Assembly (NCBI GenBank): GCA_019247865.1
Contig: JAFBAJ010000297.1
Coordinates: 1-6,932, forward strand
Direction: 5' to 3'
Source: Acidobacteriota bacterium
GTDB lineage: Bacteria; Acidobacteriota; Blastocatellia; Pyrinomonadales; Pyrinomonadaceae
Length of the DNA: 6,932 bases
Below, in pieces: positions 1 to 5,858 of the stretch (position 1 is its first letter; each line of letters begins with the position of its first letter). The notes under the pieces were generated by a model. It worked only from the letters and a program-made list of their open reading frames with translations. It did not search any database and was not told the DNA's origin. The position numbers and the translations under genes are program-made.

Positions 1-53
1 GTTGAGATGCCTGCTCTAGCCACGAAGGTTTTCTCTCGCGCCGGTCATGCTTT

Positions 54-1295
54 TCAACGTCCGGACATCGGGCCGGACGAGATGGACTGAATAATCGGGA
101 GATAAATCGCCAGCAGAATCGTAATCACGACCCCGCCCATCACGACCAGAATCGCAGGCTCCAGCGTCGTCGTCAACTGCTCAAGCCGCACCTCGCTTTC
201 GGCATCGTAGAAGGCCGAAACTTCATCCAGCATCTCTCTCAAAGAGCCCGAACGCTCGCCGATGCCGATCATATCAAGCGCCAGTTCGGGAATCCAGGCG
301 GCCGCTTCCAAGCTCTCCGTGAACGAGCGTCCCTCTCTGACCATCGGCAGGATGGCAGAGCTTTTGCGCCGCAGCTCGCGATTGGTGATGGACTCGGCCG
401 CGATCTCCCAGGACTCGACGAGCGTGATGCCGCCCGCGAGCAGCGTCGCCAGCGAGCGCGTCGCCTGCGCAATCGAAAGCTGGATCAGCAACTTTCCGAC
501 GAGCGGAATTTTGAGCATCGTGCGGTCAATCGTCAGTCGCCCGTTCGGCGTCCGCGACCAGAGCCAGAGGCCCACCGCGCCGGCGACCAGGAGCGGCGCG
601 AGCCAGAGCACGTTCTTCGAGATGATGCCCGACAGTCCGACGACGATCCGCGTCACGGCCGGCAGATTGCCGCTCCCGCCGAGTCCCTGAAACAGCTCCG
701 ACATGCGCGGCACGACGTAGACGCTCAAAAACGAGACCATGCCGAAAGAGGCCAGCAGGAGAAAGGTCGGATATGCGAGCGCGCCGCGAATCTTCCGCCT
801 CAGTTGTACGTTGCGCCGCATGTAAGCGACGTAACGGCTGAGCACGTCATCGAGCGCGCCGCTGCGCTCTCCGGCCAGGATCGAGGCCGTGTAGATGCGC
901 GGAAAGACTGCGCCCTGCGCGGCGAAGGCGGACGAGAGCGCCGCGCCGCCGCGAATCGCATCCTCCACCTCGCCGAGCACCACACGCAGGCGAGCCGAGG
1001 CCGCGCGCTTGCGGAGCATCGTGATGGCTTGCAGGATGGGAATGCCCGCGCGTATGAGCGCGGCGAGCTGCTGGTTGAAGAGCAGAAAATCGTTGGCCTT
1101 GACGCGGGCGCTGGTTCCGCCTTTGCCGCCGCGCGTCAGAGACGAGACGCCGGAGGTCTTAGGCGGCGTGACGGTAAAGACCCTGAAACCCTCCAGCTCC
1201 AGGCGCGCGCGCGCCTCCTGCACGCCGACAGCCTCGACCGTTCGCGTCACCACTTCGCCCGCAGGCGTTCCCAAACGACAGATAAACTCGGCCAT
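54..1295 (-). CDS. Type II secretion system F family protein (GspF/PilC-like inner-membrane platform)
   Basis: This is a polytopic inner-membrane protein that, in its family, forms the platform on which the assembly ATPase acts to build a type II secretion pseudopilus or a type IV pilus. The 413-residue length matches the usual 400-415. Two T2SSF repeats are visible, about residues 67-190 and 271-395. Each has the family pattern of an amphipathic LxxLLxAGI-type helix (LAALIRAGI at 78-85, LATLLAGGI at 282-290) and a later GERSG motif (142-146 and 346-350). Hydrophobic segments lie near 172-194, 227-246 and 382-403. The ATG at 1295 has AAGGG a few bases upstream. The downstream 53 bases show no complete gene, so pilin or secretin partners would lie outside the window. 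Family assignment is firm. Whether it serves secretion (GspF) or pili (PilC) cannot be decided here, so no symbol is given. Confidence 0.93.
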   Translation of the reverse strand: MAEFICRLGTPAGEVVTRTVEAVGVQEARARLELEGFRVFTVTPPKTSGVSSLTRGGKGGTSARVKANDFLLFNQQLAALIRAGIPILQAITMLRKRAASARLRVVLGEVEDAIRGGAALSSAFAAQGAVFPRIYTASILAGERSGALDDVLSRYVAYMRRNVQLRRKIRGALAYPTFLLLASFGMVSFLSVYVVPRMSELFQGLGGSGNLPAVTRIVVGLSGIISKNVLWLAPLLVAGAVGLWLWSRTPNGRLTIDRTMLKIPLVGKLLIQLSIAQATRSLATLLAGGITLVESWEIAAESITNRELRRKSSAILPMVREGRSFTESLEAAAWIPELALDMIGIGERSGSLREMLDEVSAFYDAESEVRLEQLTTTLEPAILVVMGGVVITILLAIYLPIIQSISSGPMSGR

Positions 1296-1365
1296 GAAAC
1301 CCTTTACTTACTCACACGGATGCATTGATTCCGACCGGCTAAGTGAACCAATGATTAGCTTAAAA

Positions 1366-1395
1366 AGTATATCACGCGCCCGCGGGGCTTGCGAA
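1366..1395 (-). promoter_or_regulatory. Putative sigma70-type promoter for the secretion platform gene
   Basis: Read on the minus strand, TTCGCA (1390-1395) is followed after 18 bases by TATACT (1366-1371). Each hexamer is close to the sigma70 consensus, and the pair sits in a short AT-rich island inside GC-rich DNA. Transcription would begin about 65 bases before the ATG at 1295. This is pattern matching only. Confidence 0.35.
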
Positions 1396-1548
1396 CCGGA
1401 GGCCCCGGACGCTCCTCTTTTACGAGAATTTGGAAATCGAGCCGCAGGACTCCGTTACTACACGCCGCCGCGCGCCGAAAGTTGCAGGCAGAACAAACCA
1501 AAGCCGTCAAACCGACATCAGACTTTTGAACTACTTTTCATCGGCTTC

Positions 1549-1577
1549 TTGCGCGGGCAGGCGGCGTGGCCTACAAT
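1549..1577 (+). promoter_or_regulatory. Putative sigma70-type promoter for the first VWA gene
   Basis: TTGCGC (1549-1554), a 17-base spacer and TACAAT (1572-1577) form a good sigma70-like pair: 4 of 6 and 5 of 6 consensus matches at the optimal spacing. Transcription would start near 1584, about 210 bases before the VWA start codon. No better pair was seen closer to the gene. Confidence 0.42.
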
Positions 1578-1795
1578 GCAGCAGAGCATCGCTATCCGGT
1601 GACCAAAAACTAAAGTAGCGTGCGGTGGTCTCCCCGAAAGCCGATCCAAAATCGCTTCTTCGATGACAAACAGAGGGCGCTTCTTTGGGCGCGGGTGCTG
1701 GTTCTGCAAACGAGCCAACCCGGCGCAGGCCGCCCGCACATCTTCCTCTCGCGCGCCGCACAAATTTTTGAAGCGCGACAGGAACAGGGGGTTAC

Positions 1796-2896
1796 ATGAA
1801 CGTCCGGCGCAACCGATATTTCGTTGCCATCGTCCTTTGCCTGTTCTTCACCGGGACAGCGCTCATCGCGCTCAGAACTTCTCACGCACAACAGAAACAG
1901 GGCGCGCAGCCCGCGCCCACACCGTCGCCCCAGACATCGCCCCAGACATCGCCCCAGACATCGCCGAAGTCAGCGCCGACGCCAGCGCCGCTGCTCAATC
2001 CTTCATCGAACACGCCGCAGGCCATGCCCGGCTCGATCCAGTCGGATGAGGCGCTCGTCGTCAACACGGATCTGATCACGCTGACCGTGACCGTGACGGA
2101 TCAGTACGGCCGCTACGTCTCCGGACTGACGAAGAAACATTTCTCGGTCTTCGATGAGAAGGCGGAGCAGACCATCGAGTACTTCAGCGACGACGACGCG
2201 CCCGTGACGGTCGGAGTCGTCTTCGACGTCTCGGGCTCGATGAGCGGCGACAAGCTGAGCAAGGCGCGCACGGCCCTCTCGCGCTTTATCGAGACGAGCC
2301 ACAACATGGACGAGTATTTCCTGATCGGCTTTAACTCGCGCGCGCAGCTCCTCCTCGACAAGACGCGCGACGGCAACGCCGTGCTCGATAAGTTGACCTT
2401 CGTCGATACGAAGGGACAGACGGCGCTCTACGACGCCTGCTATCTGGGCGTCGAGAAAGTGACGCGCGGCTCGCACCCGAAACGCGCGGTGCTGCTCATC
2501 TCAGATGGGCAGGACAACAATTCGCGTTACACTTTCAACGAGCTGCGGCGGCTCCTCAAGGAATCGGATGTCGTCGTCTACTCCATCGGCATCCTCGGCG
2601 GCAACGATCCGGGAAGCGCGCTCGGCATGCAGGGGCAGGCGCTCCTGGATGAGCTGTCGGCGGTCTCCGGCGGCAAGGCTTTCTTCCCGAACACCGCGGC
2701 CGAGATGGACGAGATCTTCGAGCGCATCGCGCTTGAATTGCGCCACCAGTATTCCATCGGCTACCGTCCGGAAAATTTCGTCAACGACGGCAAGTGGCAT
2801 AAACTGAAAGTCAAGGTCACGCCGCCGCGCGGACTGCCGCGCCTCTTCGTGCGGAGCCGCGAGGGATACTACGCCATCACGAACGCACGCAAATAG
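1796..2896 (+). CDS. Exported VWA domain protein (acidobacterial VWFA-related family), first of a tandem pair
   Basis: A 366-residue protein predicted to be exported and to bind a divalent metal through a VWA fold. Residues 1-31 look like a Sec signal peptide: basic MNVRRNR, a hydrophobic core at 9-26, and likely cleavage after SHA at 31. A Pro/Thr/Ser/Gln-rich linker (about 32-80) contains an SPQT repeat. A beta-rich segment (about 85-135, including the pattern LTVTVTDQYGRYVSGL) precedes the VWA domain (about 137-318). The MIDAS is complete: DVSGS at 144-148, Thr209 in GQTAL and Asp237 in SDGQD. The C-terminal QYSIGYRP segment (319-325) is shared with the neighbouring paralogue and typical of the acidobacterial family. 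The ATG is supported by AGGGGG at 1786-1791, four bases away. Cys15 does not sit in a proper lipobox. Ligand and exact role are unknown; protein-protein interaction or adhesion is usual for VWA folds. Confidence 0.93.
   Translation: MNVRRNRYFVAIVLCLFFTGTALIALRTSHAQQKQGAQPAPTPSPQTSPQTSPQTSPKSAPTPAPLLNPSSNTPQAMPGSIQSDEALVVNTDLITLTVTVTDQYGRYVSGLTKKHFSVFDEKAEQTIEYFSDDDAPVTVGVVFDVSGSMSGDKLSKARTALSRFIETSHNMDEYFLIGFNSRAQLLLDKTRDGNAVLDKLTFVDTKGQTALYDACYLGVEKVTRGSHPKRAVLLISDGQDNNSRYTFNELRRLLKESDVVVYSIGILGGNDPGSALGMQGQALLDELSAVSGGKAFFPNTAAEMDEIFERIALELRHQYSIGYRPENFVNDGKWHKLKVKVTPPRGLPRLFVRSREGYYAITNARK
1925..1965 (+). repeat. 12-bp tandem repeat within the first VWA gene
   Basis: The unit TCGCCCCAGACA occurs three times without mismatch (1925-1936, 1937-1948, 1949-1960), followed by the first five bases of a fourth copy. 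It is in frame and encodes SPQT repeats in the linker between signal peptide and folded domains. The exact identity of the copies suggests recent slippage. A unit divisible by three changes linker length without breaking the reading frame. Confidence 0.95.
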
Positions 2897-3008
2897 CGTG
2901 CGGAGGGACGGCAACGCGCGCCGCCGCCACCGGCATCTGTAGACAGGCGCGCGAGACGGATTCGGCTTGCGCAGTGCTCTTTGCGGGTTGCCCCAGCAGC
3001 GCATGAAC
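2897..3008. other. GC-rich spacer after the first VWA gene, nothing recognised
   Basis: The stretch follows the TAG stop of the first VWA gene and runs to the inverted repeat. It is GC-rich, has no supported open frame on either strand and no convincing promoter pair for the second VWA gene. Confidence 0.5.
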
Positions 3009-3085
3009 AGATGTCAGGTGTTGGGTGCTGGATGTCAGTTCTGATTTTGACTAACATCTGACATCCGACATCTGACATCTTTTTT
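3009..3085 (+). repeat. Nested inverted repeat with T-run, possible terminator or attenuator
   Basis: Two pairs of related arms are nested. The outer arms AGATGTCAGGTGT (3009-3021) and ACATCTGACATCT (3068-3080) pair over 13 positions with one G-U wobble. The inner arms GGATGTCAG (3030-3038) and CTGACATCC (3058-3066) pair perfectly around a 19-base loop. All four arms are versions of one GATGTCAG word. The right outer arm runs into six T (3080-3085), as in an intrinsic terminator, only 14 bases before the next start codon. The word is typical of dispersed intergenic palindromes that I recall from acidobacterial and other environmental genomes; copy number cannot be checked here. Confidence 0.85.
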
Positions 3086-3099
3086 AGAGAGTGAGCGAG

Positions 3100-4323
3100 A
3101 TGAAACTTGTACGCAGGCAGATGACGAACAGGGCGCGGCGCGTGTGGACGGCTTTCGGCCTCTCGGCGATGGCGCTCGCGTTTCTGATCTTTTCGCATCC
3201 CGGACGCGCGCAGCAGCAGACGCAGACGCAGCAGGACTCGCGTCCGCGCCGCGTGGGACCGAACGCTGTGCCGACGCCGCCCAAGATCAGCGGTGTGCCG
3301 CCCGCTCCCGGCGCGACGCCGACACCGACCCCGGAAGACCCGAACGGCGTCGAGCTGGACGAAGGCGACACGGTCAAGGTTGACACCAATCTGGTCAACC
3401 TCAACGTGCGCGTGATCGACCGCAACAACCGGACGGTCAACGACGTGCGGCAGGACGAGTTCAGAGTCTACGAGGACGGCGTGCTGCAAAAGATCGAGTT
3501 CGCCTCGAAAGAGGAAGTGCCCATCAGCTACGGCCTGGCAATCGACAACTCCGGCTCCCTGCGCTCGCAGATCAACAAGGTCATCGAGGCGGGCAAGACC
3601 ATCATCAACAGCAACAAGCCGGGCGACGAAACCTTCCTCATGCGCTTTGTGAGCAGCGACAAGATCGAAGTCAAACAGGACTTCAGCTCCGACAAAGGGG
3701 TGCTCACGGAGGTGCTCGAAGATTTCTATCCGGAAGGCGGGCAGACGGCCGTCATCGACGCGATCTATCTGGCGGCCGAGCACGTCGCCGAGTACAAGAA
3801 GGGCAACGACCTGGAGGATCGCCGCCGTCGCGCGCTGATCGTCGTCACGGACGGCGAAGACCGCGTCAGCTACTATTCGCAGGAAGCTCTCTTCGAGCGG
3901 CTGCGCGAAGAGGACGTGCAGATCTTCGTCATCGGTTTCGTCGGCGAGCTGGATGATGAGAAGAAGGGCTTCATCATCCGCAAGAGCGTCAAGAGCAAGG
4001 CCGTCAATCTCATCAACAAGCTGGCCGAAGAGACCGGCGGGCGCGCCTTCTTCCCGAACTCGCTGAACGACCTGCCGGGCATCGCCGAAGAGATCACGCG
4101 CGACATGCGCACGCAGTACGTCATCGGCTACTATCCGACCAACGACCGCAGGGACGGCAGCTATCGCGCCATCCGCATCGGCATCGGTGACGCCACCGGC
4201 CGCGACAAGCGCATCGCCATCACGCGCCCCGGCCGCACCGCGCCACGCGATTCGGTCACGACGACGAACACGCCGCCTCGCACCAACAACGTCAAGCCAA
4301 CTACGAGCGGGCGCAAGCCGTAA
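3100..4323 (+). CDS. Exported VWA domain protein (acidobacterial VWFA-related family), second of a tandem pair
   Basis: A 407-residue exported protein, paralogous to the upstream VWA gene. The N-terminus has a long Arg-rich n-region, a hydrophobic core and likely cleavage after GRA at about residue 37, then Gln-rich and Pro/Thr-rich linkers to about 83. A beta-rich domain (about 90-137, with VDTNLVNLNVRVID) precedes the VWA domain (about 142-340). The MIDAS is complete: DNSGS at 149-153, Thr216 in GQTAV and Asp251 in TDGED. The TQYVIGYYP segment (338-346) matches the paralogue. The C-terminus is a Thr/Pro/Asn/Arg-rich tail of about 30 residues. I chose the ATG at 3100, with AGAGAG (3086-3091) eight bases upstream. 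A GTG at 3091 in frame would add three residues but has no good binding site; an ATG at 3121 would still leave a signal peptide. Function beyond metal-dependent binding is unknown. Confidence 0.92.
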   Translation: MKLVRRQMTNRARRVWTAFGLSAMALAFLIFSHPGRAQQQTQTQQDSRPRRVGPNAVPTPPKISGVPPAPGATPTPTPEDPNGVELDEGDTVKVDTNLVNLNVRVIDRNNRTVNDVRQDEFRVYEDGVLQKIEFASKEEVPISYGLAIDNSGSLRSQINKVIEAGKTIINSNKPGDETFLMRFVSSDKIEVKQDFSSDKGVLTEVLEDFYPEGGQTAVIDAIYLAAEHVAEYKKGNDLEDRRRRALIVVTDGEDRVSYYSQEALFERLREEDVQIFVIGFVGELDDEKKGFIIRKSVKSKAVNLINKLAEETGGRAFFPNSLNDLPGIAEEITRDMRTQYVIGYYPTNDRRDGSYRAIRIGIGDATGRDKRIAITRPGRTAPRDSVTTTNTPPRTNNVKPTTSGRKP

Positions 4324-4326
4324 AAG

Positions 4327-4406
4327 CAGTTTCACGCCAAGGCGCAAAGACGCAAAGAGAAGCATTGAAGCTCTTCTTTGCGTCTTTGCGTCTTGGCGTG
4401 AAACTA
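4327..4406. repeat. Near-perfect 36-bp palindrome between convergent genes, likely bidirectional terminator
   Basis: Arms at 4328-4363 and 4370-4405 are complementary over 36 positions with two G-U wobbles (4342/4391 and 4359/4374) and one mismatch (4360/4373), closing a 6-base loop. Each arm holds the phased words GCCAAG, CGCAAAGA and CGCAAAGA, so an 8-base unit is itself repeated. The left arm begins five bases after the TAA of the second VWA gene. The right arm overlaps two bases of the stop codon of the small minus-strand gene, so the hairpin fills the whole gap. There is no long T-run. This word (translated as RKDAK or FASLR) is, from memory, a widely dispersed intergenic repeat in environmental bacteria. 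Confidence 0.9.
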
Positions 4407-4709
4407 ATTCGGCATCTTGTAAATCAGATAGGCGATGAAGGCGATGAAGGTGAGGACGACGAGCAGGATCACCAGCACCACCGGCTCCAGCCCGAGGATG
4501 CGTCGCTCTTCTTCGTCTTCTTCGAGGAGCGCGTGCGGAATCTTTAACTTCCCGGTATCGAGGACGATGGTGTCGTCCGCCACCGGAGCCGCGCTGAGAG
4601 CGGGATGCTCTTCGGGCGGGGCCAGGCGGTCGGAGAGCTCTGCGGCCGTCTCATCCTTGCGCCCGCTGTAATGCCTGTGACGCAGGCGACGCCTCTTCTT
4701 CACAGCCAT
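4404..4709 (-). CDS. Small tail-anchored membrane protein of unknown function, translationally coupled to corA
   Basis: I do not recognise the family. The 101-residue product has three clear parts. The N-terminus is very basic ([18 protein letters not shown]). A middle region (about 20-75) is polar and ends in an acidic run EEDEEE at 63-68. A single hydrophobic segment (about 76-97, [22 protein letters not shown]) is followed by only KMPN. This predicts a C-tail-anchored protein with most of its mass in the cytoplasm. The ATG at 4707-4709 lies inside the end of corA, overlapping it by 10 bases, and has a strong GAGGA site (4717-4721) seven bases upstream within corA. The open frame continues further 5', but that part is an out-of-frame reading of corA. 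The coupling suggests a role with CorA, for example as an accessory or regulatory subunit; this is inference. Confidence 0.85.
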   Translation of the reverse strand: MAVKKRRRLRHRHYSGRKDETAAELSDRLAPPEEHPALSAAPVADDTIVLDTGKLKIPHALLEEDEEERRILGLEPVVLVILLVVLTFIAFIAYLIYKMPN

Positions 4710-5671
4710 TTGATCTTCCTCAGATAGACATAGAGTCCGAGGCCGATGACGACCATCGAGAGCAGCGCGTAGATGTAGCCGTAGCGCCAGCCGAGTTCCG
4801 GCATGAGCTTGAAGTTCATTCCGTAGATGCCCGCGATCAGGGTCACGGACATCAGAATCGTGGAGATCGAAGTCAGCCGCTTCATGACCATGTTCATGCG
4901 ATTGCCGGCGACCGAGAGATAGGCGTCCATCGTCGAGCCGAGCATATCGCGCAGCGTGTCGATCGTATCGGCGACGCGGATGATGTGGTCGAACACGTCC
5001 TGAAAATAGACGTGCGTCTCTCTGGCGAAGATGGGCTGCTCGCGCCGCAGCAGCGTGTTGAAGACATCCCGCAGCGGCGTGATCGAACGGCGCAGGTAGA
5101 GGAGCTGTTTCTTGATGCGAAAGATCTCGTGCATCGATTCGGGCTTGAACTCGCCGAAGATCTGGTCTTCCAGATCGTCCATCCGCTCGCTCAGGATATC
5201 CAGCAGCGGCAGGTAGTCGTCCACGATCGCGTCGATCAAAAGATACGCGAGCAGCCCTGAGCCCTGCCCCGCGCGGTCCGTCCATTCTGTCCAGAGGCGC
5301 GCGGCGGTCTGGACGGCGCGGATCGGGCGGCTGTGCACCGTGACCAGATAGTTCGCGCCGAGGAAGATGTTCAGCTCGCGCAGCTCCAGGTCATCGTGCT
5401 CGCCGACCAGCTCCGTCTCGTAGAGCACCATGAAGTAGTAGCCCGGATACTCTTCGACCTTTGGGCGCTGGTGCGCGTTGCGGCAGTCTTCAATCGAGAG
5501 CGGATGAAAGCCGAACTCTTCGGCCAGGTTCAGAAAGTCTTCGCTCGTCGGGTCTGAGACATCCGCCCAGACGACGTTCTCCTTCCCTAAGCAAACCTCC
5601 TTGATCTCGTGCGCCGGAAAATCCTCCGTGAACTTTTTCTCCGAGCTGTTGAGGCAGATCGTCTTAATCAT
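4700..5671 (-). CDS. corA: CorA family magnesium/cobalt transport protein
   Basis: CorA forms a homopentameric inner-membrane channel that imports Mg2+ (also Co2+ or Ni2+) down the electrochemical gradient and is gated by cytoplasmic Mg2+. The 323-residue product has the family's order: a cytoplasmic alpha/beta domain (about 1-155), a long helical stalk (about 156-262), TM1 (about 264-282), the signature YGMNF at 283-287 followed by MPEL at 290-293, TM2 (about 297-316) and the short basic tail RKIKWL. The GMN selectivity motif is intact, so the channel should be functional. The ATG at 5671 has GAGGG (5678-5682) six bases upstream; another ATG four bases earlier is out of frame. The gene is first in a two-gene unit with the small membrane protein and diverges from the cNMP-DUF1003 gene. 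Confidence 0.97.
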   Translation of the reverse strand: MIKTICLNSSEKKFTEDFPAHEIKEVCLGKENVVWADVSDPTSEDFLNLAEEFGFHPLSIEDCRNAHQRPKVEEYPGYYFMVLYETELVGEHDDLELRELNIFLGANYLVTVHSRPIRAVQTAARLWTEWTDRAGQGSGLLAYLLIDAIVDDYLPLLDILSERMDDLEDQIFGEFKPESMHEIFRIKKQLLYLRRSITPLRDVFNTLLRREQPIFARETHVYFQDVFDHIIRVADTIDTLRDMLGSTMDAYLSVAGNRMNMVMKRLTSISTILMSVTLIAGIYGMNFKLMPELGWRYGYIYALLSMVVIGLGLYVYLRKIKWL

Positions 5672-5715
5672 CCATCGCCCTCACAAGATGCGCCGCTTTT
5701 TGAATCCGGCTCTAA

Positions 5716-5745
5716 TGTATACTTTTTTCAGTTTGGATTCATCAA
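5716..5745 (-). promoter_or_regulatory. Putative sigma70-type promoter for corA
   Basis: On the minus strand TTGATG (5740-5745), an 18-base spacer and TATACA (5716-5721) resemble a sigma70 promoter, each hexamer with four consensus matches. Transcription would start near 5709, leaving a leader of about 38 bases. That is too short for an M-box magnesium riboswitch, so any magnesium control would have to act in another way. Confidence 0.38.
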
Positions 5746-5761
5746 CTGTTTGTGCTATTGA
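5733..5761 (+). promoter_or_regulatory. Weak putative promoter for the cNMP-DUF1003 gene
   Basis: TTGGAT (5733-5738), a 17-base spacer and TATTGA (5756-5761) preceded by TGC form a weak extended -10 type candidate. It overlaps the corA promoter candidate on the other strand, so the two could interfere. The hexamers match consensus only half-way. Confidence 0.2.
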
Positions 5762-5858
5762 TGACGCGCGGCATCAAGCCACCCGGTCATTCTCCTCTAT
5801 GGGCGGGCGGCGGCGGCGCCCGTTCCAACAAACACGATTCTGCTGAGGAGCCCCCCAC

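Larger units (their letters stand above)
1296..1795. other. Divergent intergenic region without a credible gene
   Basis: These 500 bases separate the leftward secretion platform gene from the rightward first VWA gene. Open frames here are short, rich in Arg/Pro/Ala, lack convincing ribosome binding sites and show no recognisable domain. I see one promoter-like pair in each direction, at 1366-1395 (minus) and 1549-1577 (plus). If the latter is used, the VWA transcript carries a leader of about 210 bases. That leader can fold into a GC-rich imperfect stem around 1687-1735 (GGGCG with CGCCC, GTGC with GCGC, GGTT with AACC). No known riboswitch class was recognised. Confidence 0.6.

Noticed and set aside
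1..48. Possible next gene after the secretion platform gene on the minus strand
   Set aside because: ATG at 48 meets a stop after 10 codons. A GTG at 23 stays open to the edge but for only seven codons (MARAGIS), too little to support a call.
1616..1625. TAGCGTGCGG occurring both here and at 2894-2903
   Set aside because: A 10-base match in GC-rich DNA over 7 kb can be chance, and flanking bases do not extend it.
1663..2049. 128-codon plus-strand frame spanning the leader and the start of the first VWA gene
   Set aside because: It overlaps the signal peptide and repeat linker in another frame, lacks a good ribosome binding site and gives Arg/Ala/His-rich low-complexity protein.
3047..3075. 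TTGACT as a -35 element for a promoter of the second VWA gene
   Set aside because: No acceptable -10 hexamer lies 16-18 bases downstream, and the motif sits inside the loop of the inverted repeat.
3009..3085. CRISPR-like repeat cluster
   Set aside because: The related words are about 9 bases long, in opposite orientations, with no regular spacer; they form a palindrome, not an array.
2869..4365. 498-codon open frame on the minus strand opposite the second VWA gene
   Set aside because: It is an antisense reading of a strongly supported gene, is rich in Arg/Ala/Val/Asp as expected from GC-rich complement strands, and has no recognisable domain. Its ends translate the intergenic palindromes.
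4710..5285. Upstream extension of the small tail-anchored protein frame to 293 residues
   Set aside because: The extra part is an out-of-frame reading of corA with no domain. The internal ATG at 4709 has a strong ribosome binding site and starts the part with sensible composition.
5672..5715. Magnesium riboswitch (M-box) in the corA leader
   Set aside because: The leader expected from the promoter candidate is only about 38 bases, far shorter than an M-box, and no folded core was seen.
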